A DNA stretch of 17,093 bases from Akkermansiaceae bacterium (GCA_029287105.1 JARFRT010000417.1:1-17093); one strand, 5' to 3'. Counted from the stretch's first letter, positions 8,097 through 15,785 are shown. Translations and numbers: made by a program. The notes: generated by a model not told the origin, from the letters alone.

Positions 8097-8624
8097 ATGC
8101 GTATATTTCTTTTCTTTTTCTTTGCGGCGCTGGCCGGGACGACACCTGTTTTTGCAAATGAGCCCGCTGTTGGAGATCAGGCGCCCGACTTCGAACTCAC
8201 GGGCAGTGACGGCATTGTCTACAAGCTCTCCGATTTCCGGGGAAAAAAGCCCGTCATAGTTGCCTGGTTTCCGAAGGCCTTCACAGGCGGATGAACCGCC
8301 GAATGTGTGTCGTTCCGTGAGAATGGCAAAGGCATCAGGGCGTATGACGTCGCTTATTTCACAGCAAGTTGTGATCCGGAGAAAACCAACAAGCGATTCG
8401 CAGAATCGCTGAAGCTCGATTTCCCCATCCTCAGTGACCCCTCTCGCCAAACAGCCCTCGCCTATGGCGTCGTCAAGGCGGGCCGGACCCACCCTCGGCG
8501 CTGGACCTACTACATCGGGAAAAACGGGAAAATTCTTGCGATCGACAAGCAGGTCAAAGCCGGTAGCCATGGCGTCCAAGTGGTCAAGAAGCTGGCTGAG
8601 TTGCAGTGGCAGAAGAAAAATTAG
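8097..8624 (+). CDS. Exported peroxiredoxin-like selenoprotein with in-frame TGA (Sec66)
   Basis: Read through the TGA at 8292-8294, this is one 175-residue AhpC/TSA-type thioredoxin-fold protein. Residues 1-20 are a signal peptide (MRIFLFFFFAALAGTTPVFA, cleavage after Ala20), so it acts outside the cytoplasm. 'VGDQAPDFELTGSDG' (25-39) is the classic peroxiredoxin N terminus. 'WFPKAFTGG' is followed by Sec66, then 'TAEC' with Cys70. In Cys-containing relatives the residue at the Sec66 position is the peroxidatic cysteine. 'FTASCDPE', 'FPILSDPS' and 'YGV' downstream are also family-typical and in the same frame, so a frameshift is ruled out. The likely function is thiol-dependent reduction of peroxides, with a Sec66-Cys70 selenenylsulfide as a possible intermediate. 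Without readthrough the protein would stop at residue 65 and lose the active site. The gene stands alone, between ppsA and a convergent symporter gene. Confidence 0.88.
8308..8328 (+). promoter_or_regulatory. Bacterial SECIS-like stem-loop
   Basis: Bases 8308-8315 (TGTCGTTC) pair with 8321-8328 (GAATGGCA), giving eight pairs including two G-U. The apical loop is CGTGA (8316-8320). The loop begins 21 bases after the TGA and has G at its second position. This meets the published bacterial SECIS pattern (loop 16-37 bases from UGA, stem of at least four pairs, G in the first two loop positions). SelB would bind here to deliver Sec-tRNA. A separate GGCGG/CCGCC hairpin (8286-8300) places the TGA itself in a five-base loop. 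Confidence 0.7.
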
Positions 8625-8768
8625 GGCCCCTCTCTGCTCGTCGCAACCGGGACTGATCATCCGGAACGATGGCACGCCCCGGAGTGGCTCATGACTTTGC
8701 GTCATTGACCGAAGCTTGGCATGAAATCATTGGAGCCAAATAGCGTGGCGTCGCGCCCATCAGCTTGC

Positions 8769-8784
8769 ACCATGCATGCATGGT
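8769..8784. repeat. 16-base perfect palindrome
   Basis: ACCATGCATGCATGGT is its own reverse complement. It sits 20 bases beyond the symporter stop, in the gap between two convergent genes. No T run follows on either strand, so it is not a standard terminator. A protein-binding site or a simple-sequence accident (tandem TGCA) is possible. Confidence 0.4.
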
Positions 8785-8804
8785 TGTATGGTTGCACGGC
8801 GGGG

Positions 8805-10130
8805 CTACGATACCAGCAAGTCCTCGCCCTCCGACTTGGCGATGACGACGGCGGCGCAGGAATCGCCAAAAATATTCACGGCGGTGCGACTCATATCGAG
8901 TAAGCGGTCGACCGCCAACAGGGCAACCACGGCCATTTCCGCGTTCGGGATACCGGAGCTGTTCAGGATCAGGAGAATCGCCACCAGGCTGGCCGACGGG
9001 ATACCGGCCACGCCGATACTGGTGAGCAGGGCGGTGACCACCACCGCAAACTGGGCGGCCATACCGAGCTCAATCCCCATGACCTGGGCGACGAAGATGA
9101 CGGCGACACATTCGTAGAGGGCGGTGCCATCCATGTTGACGGTGGCACCGAGTGGTAGAGTGAAACTCGAGACCCGCTTGGAGACGCCGGCATTTTTTTG
9201 CACGCAGAGCATCGTTTCAGGCAGTGTGGCGGCGGACGACGCCGTCGAAAAGGCGGTCAGCATCGCCATGCGCATGGCGCGGAAATGCGCCCATGGATTC
9301 ACCCTGGCAACGTAGCGCAGCACCAGCGGCATCATCACGAACAGATGGATCGCCAAGGCCAGAAGAACGGTCAGAAAATACTTTCCAAGGCTGATGAATA
9401 TCTCCGGACCACTTTTAAAAATGGTGGGCAACAACAGGCCAAAAACGCCTAGGGGAGCAAAGACCATAATCCACTGGGTGACCCGGATCATCACATCATT
9501 GACCGCCTGGACACTTCCGAGAAGCGGTCGCATGTTATCGGCCGGCAAGCGTGCCATCGCGATGGCAAAGAGGATGGAGAAAAAGATCATACCCAGCAGT
9601 TGGCCATTTTCGGTGGCCGCCTTAAAAACATTGGGCGGGATCATCTTTTTAAACAGGTCCGCGTAATCGCCGGGTTTCTTTGTCCCTGCTGCGGCGACCT
9701 TGTCTTTCTCGGCCTGGGTGGCACTATCAGCCTTTTGTTCGAGCGCGGCCCGGATCTCCGGGTTTGCCTTCCCATTTTCCAAGCCGGGCTGGATGGTGTT
9801 AACCAGAACCAGGCCGATCAGCACGGCAATCAGGCTGGTGCTCATGTAGAACCCGAGCGTTTTCATCCCTAACCGACCAAACCCCTTTATGCCACCCAGC
9901 CCGGCAATCCCCGCAATAATCGAGCTGGCGACCAAGGGCACGATGATCATCTTTAATGCCTGGATAAAGAGTTTCCCCAGAAAATCACTTACCGCGATGG
10001 CATTCTGGATGAAATAATATGCCTGGGTGTCGCCTGCGACCGTTTTGCTGATATTGCGAAAGACAATGGCGGTGCCTGTGGCCAGAACCAATGCCAACAG
10101 AATCTGCCAGTGAGGAGCGATTTTCTTCAT
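8805..10130 (-). CDS. Dicarboxylate/amino acid:cation symporter (SLC1/DAACS, GltP/DctA type)
   Basis: This 441-residue inner-membrane protein would import acidic amino acids or C4-dicarboxylates, driven by Na+ or H+. HP1 is at 'AFSTASSAATLPETM' (293-307), the sodium-coordinating NMDGT motif at 332-336, and HP2 around 'GIPSASLV' (376-383). TM8 reads 'DRLLDMSRTAVNIFGDS' (408-424) and aligns with GltPh so that Asp412, Arg415, Asn419 and Asp423 fall on substrate-binding positions. An arginine at 415 is the signature for acidic substrates rather than neutral amino acids. A soluble 115-160 loop rich in Lys, Ala and Glu lies between TM3 and TM4, larger than in the archaeal transporter. It is probably monocistronic, because a terminator separates it from the upstream gene. 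The exact substrate is not decided. Confidence 0.92.
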   Translation of the reverse strand: MKKIAPHWQILLALVLATGTAIVFRNISKTVAGDTQAYYFIQNAIAVSDFLGKLFIQALKMIIVPLVASSIIAGIAGLGGIKGFGRLGMKTLGFYMSTSLIAVLIGLVLVNTIQPGLENGKANPEIRAALEQKADSATQAEKDKVAAAGTKKPGDYADLFKKMIPPNVFKAATENGQLLGMIFFSILFAIAMARLPADNMRPLLGSVQAVNDVMIRVTQWIMVFAPLGVFGLLLPTIFKSGPEIFISLGKYFLTVLLALAIHLFVMMPLVLRYVARVNPWAHFRAMRMAMLTAFSTASSAATLPETMLCVQKNAGVSKRVSSFTLPLGATVNMDGTALYECVAVIFVAQVMGIELGMAAQFAVVVTALLTSIGVAGIPSASLVAILLILNSSGIPNAEMAVVALLAVDRLLDMSRTAVNIFGDSCAAVVIAKSEGEDLLVS

Positions 10131-10154
10131 GCGCCCGATGCTAGGGACACATTA

Positions 10155-10186
10155 CAAAAAGGAAAACAACGAATCCTTGTTTTCCT
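10155..10186 (-). terminator. Intrinsic terminator of the helical-repeat protein gene
   Basis: Ten perfect base pairs (10160-10169 with 10177-10186) enclose a seven-base loop. Read on the minus strand, the stem is followed directly by a run of five T (complement of 10156-10160). It lies just past the stop at 10218 and before the symporter start at 10130, so it separates the two transcription units. On the plus strand there is no T run. Confidence 0.8.
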
Positions 10187-10217
10187 GAAAATGAGGACCG
10201 CGTCCCCATGCTACCGC

Positions 10218-12203
10218 CTACGTCCTCCGCGACACCTCCAGCAGGAAAACAATCTGCTGCCTGCCTGCGTTGAGCGCGCGCGCTTCATTGATCGCATTCT
10301 GCGGCGATACCTTCTCCGCCAGCGTGCGGGCAACCGCATCTTCCGCCGTAAGTCGGATTTTTTCCGAGGAAATTGAAAGCACCGACTGCTGGGCCGCCTG
10401 GATATCGTAGCGCGCAAAGGTGCGCGCCAGACTGCCATAGGTAGCATCGCGTTGCCGTGCGTTGTGGATATTATCGGCGAGCAGCAACGAGTGCCCTGAT
10501 TCCTGCCGCTCGGCGTAGGCCACCGCCATGCCCGATTGGATTCGGTCGACCGTCCCGGCCGATGTCAGGCTGCGCGATTCACGGCTCGCATCCTCCAGCA
10601 TCGCCAGTGCCTGCCGGGAATCCCCCTGCTTCTGGCGTGTCCGCGCCATGGACACCAGGGCCAGCGCTTTTTCATCGGGGCGGTTGATTTCCTGGAGCGT
10701 GTTGTATGCAGCCACGTGATTACCATCGACCGCCGCGGCTTGCGCGATCGAACGGTAGGCGCGATTGCGGTCATTGTTCGACATGATCCTGATAGCGACA
10801 TTGCGTGCCCGTGCAGGGCTTCCTCCATCAGCGGTGACGCCGGAGACATAGCTCAGGGTGCGCTCCCGTATGGCATCGATCGGGATGGAATCCGTCCTCA
10901 CCAAGGCAGCGCTCAAGTCGCCGGTCCGGGCTTGCTCGACGGCTAAGCGCTCAAGCGCATACGATCGCTCGCGATCATCACGGATGCGGGTGCTGATGTA
11001 TGCACTGGTGGAAAATCGGCCGAGGATGGCCAACTCGGTGGCCATCTCGCGCAGTGAGGTGTCGACCATCGATTGATCACTCACGCTTTGCACCATTTGC
11101 AAGCCACCGCCCACATCGCCGCTAAGCGCGCGCTGCCGCGCCAGCGAGGCCAGGGTCGAGTCCTTGAGATTGGCATTTTTGATCATCTGCACCGACTGTT
11201 CGGCACCTGAAAAATCCTTGAGCACACCTCGCTTCAGGGCGATACGCCGGTAGGCGTCGTCCTTTCTCCTTATGTTGACGATGGTGCTTGCCGTTTGCAT
11301 GGCAACGGATGAGCCCTCGTAAGCCGCTTCGCTTTCTGCGATGGCAATGAGCGCGACATCGCGGTCGCTGCCGTTGATAATCTGCACGATGAGGCTGCGG
11401 GCCATCTCGACCTTGCCGAGGCGCGCCGACCATGCGGCGACCTCGCCGATCGCGCGCTCGCGCTCGCGCGGGTTCTGGATATTTTGCAATGCGGCCAGGG
11501 CGTCTTCGGCTTGCCGTTGGGCCAGCATCGCCTTGATCACCTCGCGCACCGCGATCGATGAAGCGATCTGGTCATCCGGGTCGGCTGCCATTTTCTCAGC
11601 CATTTGTAAAATGGCGCGGGCCTCATCCTTCTCGCCCCGACGGTATTGCTCCATGGCGACGGCAATCAGGTTTTTCCACGGGTTCTCGCTTTTCAGGGCC
11701 AGCGTGTATGCCTCGTTCATGATCGACGCGCGCAAGGCCACGCGCGCGTTGGCCGCGGCCATGGCGGCTCTACTCGCTCCCGGCAATGACGTCTTGGCGG
11801 TTGCCGGTTTCGATCCGGGGATTGGTCGCCTTGATGCTACCGATGGTCGGGATCCTTTTCCTCCCGCTTGCGTGGCAGTCGCTGTGGACGCCTTGTTTTC
11901 ATCGCCACGGGAGGTCGGCCGGTTGTCAGCCTTGGCCCGGCCCGATCCCTGATCCGATCCAGCGTGAGCTCCCCGGGTACGCGCATTCGCGCCCCTACCT
12001 GAAAAGGATAGATCACGACGGGCGGAGCGGGCATCCCCCTGGTCACCGGAGGAATCCATCGGTGCAAACATAACAACGGCGCCCAAATACAGTGTCCACA
12101 GGGAGACTAACACAATCCCGGCAGGGAGCAGATAGTTTTTCCAATAGATCTGAGAAGGGTGCATCACGATCGTAATACGCCCATGCCAATGCACATTTTT
12201 CAC
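10218..12203 (-). CDS. Membrane-anchored helical-repeat (TPR-like alpha-solenoid) protein
   Basis: No specific family is recognised in this 661-residue protein. A single hydrophobic segment (about 24-46) follows a short N terminus, so it is an anchored protein with most of its mass probably in the periplasm. Residues 50-150 are a low-complexity linker rich in Ser, Gly, Arg and Ala. From about 150 to the C terminus it is helix-rich, with repeating units of roughly 30-35 residues patterned like 'R..AL..IA...A..GD...A', as in TPR or Sel1-like solenoids, which usually mediate protein contacts. The GTG at 12203 is the outermost start; the GTG at 12194, eight bases after GGAAAGG, has better spacing, and the ATG at 12164 gives a shorter lead to the membrane segment. 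The gene is divergent from gltX, 80 bases away. Confidence 0.7.
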   Translation of the reverse strand: MKNVHWHGRITIVMHPSQIYWKNYLLPAGIVLVSLWTLYLGAVVMFAPMDSSGDQGDARSARRDLSFSGRGANARTRGAHAGSDQGSGRAKADNRPTSRGDENKASTATATQAGGKGSRPSVASRRPIPGSKPATAKTSLPGASRAAMAAANARVALRASIMNEAYTLALKSENPWKNLIAVAMEQYRRGEKDEARAILQMAEKMAADPDDQIASSIAVREVIKAMLAQRQAEDALAALQNIQNPRERERAIGEVAAWSARLGKVEMARSLIVQIINGSDRDVALIAIAESEAAYEGSSVAMQTASTIVNIRRKDDAYRRIALKRGVLKDFSGAEQSVQMIKNANLKDSTLASLARQRALSGDVGGGLQMVQSVSDQSMVDTSLREMATELAILGRFSTSAYISTRIRDDRERSYALERLAVEQARTGDLSAALVRTDSIPIDAIRERTLSYVSGVTADGGSPARARNVAIRIMSNNDRNRAYRSIAQAAAVDGNHVAAYNTLQEINRPDEKALALVSMARTRQKQGDSRQALAMLEDASRESRSLTSAGTVDRIQSGMAVAYAERQESGHSLLLADNIHNARQRDATYGSLARTFARYDIQAAQQSVLSISSEKIRLTAEDAVARTLAEKVSPQNAINEARALNAGRQQIVFLLEVSRRT

Positions 12204-12258
12204 CTTTCCGAAATAAATTGCTTATTCTTCTGGTCACGTGCTCGACGCTTGCCCTCGC

Positions 12259-12283
12259 GCGCATGTGGAGTTAAACCACGCGC
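12259..12283 (+). promoter_or_regulatory. Hairpin abutting the gltX start codon
   Basis: GCGC (12259-12262), a two-base bulge and GTGG (12265-12268) pair with CCAC (12276-12279) and GCGC (12280-12283), and the next base is the A of the ATG. The only Shine-Dalgarno-like bases (GGAG, 12267-12270) are half inside the stem. The structure could limit translation initiation of gltX. It lies in the 80-base divergent spacer (12204-12283), where no clear promoter boxes were identified. Confidence 0.4.
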
Positions 12284-13603
12284 ATGAACGATTCTCAAGT
12301 ACGCACCCGGTTTGCCCCCTCTCCCACTGGTTACCTGCACGTGGGAGGTGCCCGCACGGCACTTTTCAACTGGCTCTTTGCCCGCAAGCACGGTGGTAGC
12401 TTCGTGCTACGGGTGGAGGACACCGACGAAGCCCGCAATACCGAGGAAGCCCGCCAGGCGATCTTCGAGGGGATGCAGTGGCTTGGTCTCGACTGGGACG
12501 AAGGCCCGCAGGCGGATGGCAGTTCATCGGGCGACTACGGTCCCTATTTCCAGAGCCAGCGGCACGCAGTTTATGATCAATGGTTTGAGCAACTACGCGC
12601 TGACAACCGCGTCTACGAAGACAAAGGCGCATGGCGGTTCCGGTTTGCGCGCAAGCCCGTCATCATGCGGGATTTGATCTGCGGTGAGGTCACTATCGAC
12701 TACACCAACGAATCCAACACACCGGACATGGTCATCCGCCGATCGGACGGATCCTATGTGTTTCACTTTGTCAATGTGGTGGATGACATGGAAATGAAAA
12801 TCAGCCATGTCCTCCGCGGCGAGGACCACCTGATGAACACACCGAAACACCTGCAACTCTTCGAGGCCTTCGGTGTGGAAGCGCCGCAATACGGACACAT
12901 CCCGCTCATCCTGAACAAGGACGGCTCCAAGATGAGCAAGCGCGATACGGGTGCCGCTGTCGGGGGCTATGGCAAAGAGGGGTATCTCCCGGAGGCTGTG
13001 TTTAATTTCCTGGCTCTGCTTGGCTGGTCGCCGAAGGATGAATCCGAGGTGATGCCAGTCAGCGAGATTATCGAGCGTTTCAGCCTGGAGGGCGTCAACC
13101 GGTCGCCTGCAAAATTTGATGTGGAAAAGTGCGAGTGGATCAACCAGCAGCATCTGATGCAACTGAGTGCCGGGGAATTTGCTGCCGCAGCCGCTCCCTA
13201 CGTGCAACAAGCCGGCATTGATCTCCCGGAGAACTTCACCGCCATTGCCGCCTCGGTGCAGGAAAAAGTGAGACGGCTCGCCGAGGTCCCCCCGGCCATC
13301 GCCTTTTTTCTCGAACTCGAATTTGACCGGGAAACATTAGATAAGGTGCGGAGCCAGGAAGTGGCCAAAGACTTGCTGGAAAAACTTGCAGACGCGCTCA
13401 CCCTGATCGATGATTGGTCGCAAGCCAAGGAAACCATCGGCGCCACCGCCAAGGCCCACGGAGCCAAACCCGGACAGTTGATGTTCCCGACCCGGGTGGC
13501 GCTCAGCGGACAAGCCGGCGGGCCCGACCTCGGAGCCATCCTCGAAATCCTCGGCAAAGAAGAATCCATCCGCAGAATCAGGCACACCGTGTCGGTTCTC
13601 TAA
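12284..13603 (+). CDS. gltX: Glutamate--tRNA ligase (GluRS), compact form
   Basis: This enzyme charges tRNA-Glu with glutamate. The class I signature 'APSPTGYLHVGG' carries the HIGH-equivalent HVGG (19-22), and the KMSKR loop is at 216-220. 'LRVEDTDEARN' (42-52), 'SHVLRGEDHLMNTPKH' (174-189) and 'FNFLALLGWSPKDE' (240-253) are typical of the catalytic and stem-contact regions. The C-terminal part (about 300-439) is the helical anticodon-binding region. At 439 residues it is shorter than the usual 465-510. The segment normally found between the 'G.AY' helix and the following 'RFK' strand, which holds the zinc-binding cysteines in E. coli GluRS, is reduced to a few residues around 'VYEDKGAWRFRF' (110-121). 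The ATG at 12284 begins just before the first beta strand. aroE follows seven bases after the stop, suggesting one transcript. Confidence 0.95.
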   Translation: MNDSQVRTRFAPSPTGYLHVGGARTALFNWLFARKHGGSFVLRVEDTDEARNTEEARQAIFEGMQWLGLDWDEGPQADGSSSGDYGPYFQSQRHAVYDQWFEQLRADNRVYEDKGAWRFRFARKPVIMRDLICGEVTIDYTNESNTPDMVIRRSDGSYVFHFVNVVDDMEMKISHVLRGEDHLMNTPKHLQLFEAFGVEAPQYGHIPLILNKDGSKMSKRDTGAAVGGYGKEGYLPEAVFNFLALLGWSPKDESEVMPVSEIIERFSLEGVNRSPAKFDVEKCEWINQQHLMQLSAGEFAAAAAPYVQQAGIDLPENFTAIAASVQEKVRRLAEVPPAIAFFLELEFDRETLDKVRSQEVAKDLLEKLADALTLIDDWSQAKETIGATAKAHGAKPGQLMFPTRVALSGQAGGPDLGAILEILGKEESIRRIRHTVSVL

Positions 13604-13610
13604 TTTCCAG

Positions 13611-14543
13611 ATGACCATGAAAGACGTCTACCAGGTTTCCGATCTCTCCAGCCGCAGCACCCTTGACCAGGGGGCGGACAAACCCGCGCGCCTTGCGGTG
13701 ATCGGATGCCCCGTGGCACACTCGGCATCACCGGCGATGCATCAGGCCGCGCTCGACGCGCTCGGAGTGGACGCACGCTATATCCGACTGGAAGTAGCGC
13801 CTGGACAGGTTGCCGAGGCGGTCTCGCGGATGCGGGACCTCCAATTTATTGGCTGCAATGTCACTGTCCCCCATAAACTCGAAGTCATCGACTGCTGCGA
13901 TGATCTCAGCGAGGACGCCCGCGCGCTGGGTGCGGTCAATACGCTTATTTTTGGCGATCTGCTACTCGGTCATAATACGGATGCCCCCGGACTTGTCCGA
14001 GCGATCCACGAGGACTTCGGCATCGACCTTGCCGATCTGAAAGTGATGATCGTTGGTGTTGGCGGCGGTGCCGGCCGTGCCGTGGCCACCCAATGCGCCC
14101 GCATCGGTTGCGCCCAGCTCTGGCTGGTTAACCGGACGCTGGAAAAGGCCGAGGATCTTGCCAAACAACTCCTTGCCTTCGGTGACCAAACCCAGCGCCT
14201 GGAAGGCCCCGGGGAAAAACTCTACGCCATGACCCCGGACGACCCCGCCGTCGTGGATGCCGCCGGTCACGCCGACCTCATTATCAATGCCACGTCGCTG
14301 GGACTGCGACCGACCGATCCCCTGCCGCTTGCCCGTGGATGCGTTCAGCCACATCATCTGGTCTATGACATGATCTACAACCCAGCCAGCACGCCATTCC
14401 TCAAGCATGCTCGGTCGGTGGGAGCCCGCACCGCCAATGGCTTGTCCATGCTCCTGCACCAAGGGTCACTTGCCTACGAATGCTGGTTCCCAGGAACTGA
14501 TCCGTTAGACCACATGAGACAAGGGTTACTCACCCCCCTTTAA
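13611..14543 (+). CDS. aroE: Shikimate dehydrogenase
   Basis: AroE reduces 3-dehydroshikimate to shikimate with NADPH in aromatic amino acid synthesis. The substrate site is seen in 'GCPVAHSASPAMH' (32-44) and 'NVTVPHK' (83-89, catalytic Lys89), with the partner Asp124 in 'GHNTDAPG'. The nucleotide-binding loop is 'GVGGGAGRA' (149-157), followed by 'NRT' (174-176), which favours NADPH. 'INATSLG' (225-231), 'DMIYNP' (253-258) and 'NGLSMLLHQG' (276-285) complete the family set. The 310 residues include an N-terminal extension of about 25 residues before the first strand. Starts at 13611 or 13617 are both possible, and neither has a good Shine-Dalgarno. The 3' end overlaps by 18 bases the stop end of the convergent interrupted ORF. 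Confidence 0.95.
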   Translation: MTMKDVYQVSDLSSRSTLDQGADKPARLAVIGCPVAHSASPAMHQAALDALGVDARYIRLEVAPGQVAEAVSRMRDLQFIGCNVTVPHKLEVIDCCDDLSEDARALGAVNTLIFGDLLLGHNTDAPGLVRAIHEDFGIDLADLKVMIVGVGGGAGRAVATQCARIGCAQLWLVNRTLEKAEDLAKQLLAFGDQTQRLEGPGEKLYAMTPDDPAVVDAAGHADLIINATSLGLRPTDPLPLARGCVQPHHLVYDMIYNPASTPFLKHARSVGARTANGLSMLLHQGSLAYECWFPGTDPLDHMRQGLLTPL

Positions 14544-14813
14544 ATCGTCCTCCCGGGAGACTTCCGCGGCTGGCTTTGTCTCGATGCCATACCAGTCATT
14601 GGCGAGGATGCTGACCAATTCCATGTAGGCTTCCTCACCCTCCTTCTTGTGGAGTCACATCCTCACTCTCACGCGGTGGTAGCGGTGGGGGTCCAGATTT
14701 CCGATGGTGAGTCCAAACGCATCCTTCTCCATATGGTCCTCGCTATCCAGCATCCTTTGGATTTTCAGCCCCGGTTTGCTCTCGATGGGAACTCTCACGC
14801 TTTTCGAAGCCAT
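14526..14813 (-). pseudogene. Small ORF interrupted by one in-frame TGA
   Basis: Read from the ATG at 14813 to the TAA at 14528-14526, this frame encodes 95 codons with a single TGA at codon 53 (14657-14655). Both halves look protein-like: 'KIQRMLDSEDHMEKDAFGL' before, and 'EEAYMELVSILANDWYGIE' after. This suggests one gene with a nonsense change, for example TGG to TGA. The family is not recognised. Because the genome appears to decode TGA as Sec elsewhere, readthrough cannot be dismissed, but there is no Cys or redox motif and only a weak stem-loop (GGGT with GCCT around GAGGAA) 18 bases downstream. It lies downstream of the two membrane-protein genes and may have been their third operon member. 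It accounts for most of the 306 bases between aroE and the next gene. Confidence 0.4.
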
Positions 14814-14849
14814 GCCGGTGATTTAATTTTTTGAATAATTTCCCGGCTT

Positions 14850-15779
14850 TTAAAAAACGACAATCTTTTCCTTCCGTTCAAAATCCTCGTCGGTGTCACG
14901 GACACGCATGTAGAGGCGATAGTCACCCTCGTCGCCGTCACGCCCCGACATGAAAAGCGACCATGGCCGGGCATCATAGCGCACCAGCGATTTCCAATCG
15001 ATTTTCCACCCCTCGTCATCCTCGATAAAAATCGCCTCAAACCTCTCGCCCAGGCTATTCCGACAAAGGGCACCGATGACTTTCTTTCCGGGGACATCAA
15101 GTAACTCTGCCGCGATGATCCGGATGTTGCTGCGTGTTGATGAGAAGCTGGGATTACTCTGGTAGTAGCGGTTCATCACCCCGGACAGTTTGGCTCCCTG
15201 GTAGACATATTGCGCCTTGCCGGCAGCGGTGGGTGCGTTCAAAAAGGACGTCATCGTCTTTTCGCAGTAAGGCGTCGATGCGCTCACCACCATTCTCCGT
15301 TTCTTTTCCTCAGCCTTGGCTAAAATTTTCTGGCGCTCGGCGTCCTTCCGCTGAACCACGGTGCTCGAGTCATCCTCCTGACCAAAGGAGTATACCAATA
15401 CGACCACCACGAGCATAGCGAGCACCCAGGCACCAATGATCGTGATTACTTTCCGGCTCTTCTTCTGCTTCCGTTTGCTACGCTTGACGCGACCACGTCG
15501 TTGTTTGCCCTCGGCCTCCAGAGTGGCCTCGTAGATTTCCTGCGTATCCTTGTTCACCCCGTGAAGGGCGCGGGGCGAAATTGGCTGAGGGGTTCCATCA
15601 CGCACAACCTGCGCAAGGGACTTGTCACGCTTCGTCCTTGCAAGGATTTTACCCGTCGGAGGATTACCACAAACAGGGCACCTCTGGTCACGGGCCTCCC
15701 GGATCGAGGATTCAAAAAGGGTTCCACATTCGATGCAATGGTAATGTCCTCGGGTTAAAGCTTGGATTTCTGTAGCCAT
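14850..15779 (-). CDS. Zinc-ribbon, single-pass membrane protein with NTF2-like extracytoplasmic domain
   Basis: The function of this 309-residue protein is unknown. A zinc ribbon opens it: Cys15 and Cys18 in 'CIEC', Cys34 and Cys37 in 'CPVC'. A basic stretch (92-110, rich in Lys and Arg) precedes one membrane helix (about 110-131, 'VITIIGAWVLAMLVVVVLVY'), giving a cytoplasmic ribbon and an outer C-terminal domain. A short charged coil (143-163) then leads to an alpha+beta domain (about 165-309) with 'FEAIFIEDDEGWKIDWKSLV', a pattern like NTF2/DUF-type domains. The gene starts six bases after the stop of the upstream membrane-protein gene, so they are probably co-transcribed. The outer domain is similar in layout and motifs to that neighbour. 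Confidence 0.75.
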   Translation of the reverse strand: MATEIQALTRGHYHCIECGTLFESSIREARDQRCPVCGNPPTGKILARTKRDKSLAQVVRDGTPQPISPRALHGVNKDTQEIYEATLEAEGKQRRGRVKRSKRKQKKSRKVITIIGAWVLAMLVVVVLVYSFGQEDDSSTVVQRKDAERQKILAKAEEKKRRMVVSASTPYCEKTMTSFLNAPTAAGKAQYVYQGAKLSGVMNRYYQSNPSFSSTRSNIRIIAAELLDVPGKKVIGALCRNSLGERFEAIFIEDDEGWKIDWKSLVRYDARPWSLFMSGRDGDEGDYRLYMRVRDTDEDFERKEKIVVF

Positions 15780-15785
15780 AAGATG

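Noticed and set aside
7739..8098. 119-residue minus-strand ORF in the gap between ppsA and the selenoprotein gene
   Set aside because: Rich in Gly, Pro, Cys and Arg without fold-like pattern; no ribosome-binding site; overlaps likely promoter region.
7860..8294. Longer upstream start for the redoxin giving a 144-residue product
   Set aside because: The added N terminus is low-quality sequence and would bury the signal peptide that begins at 8097; the 'stop' is the Sec codon.
14550..14559. CTCCCGGGAG palindrome just after aroE as a terminator
   Set aside because: It has no loop and no T run, and lies inside the interrupted minus-strand ORF.
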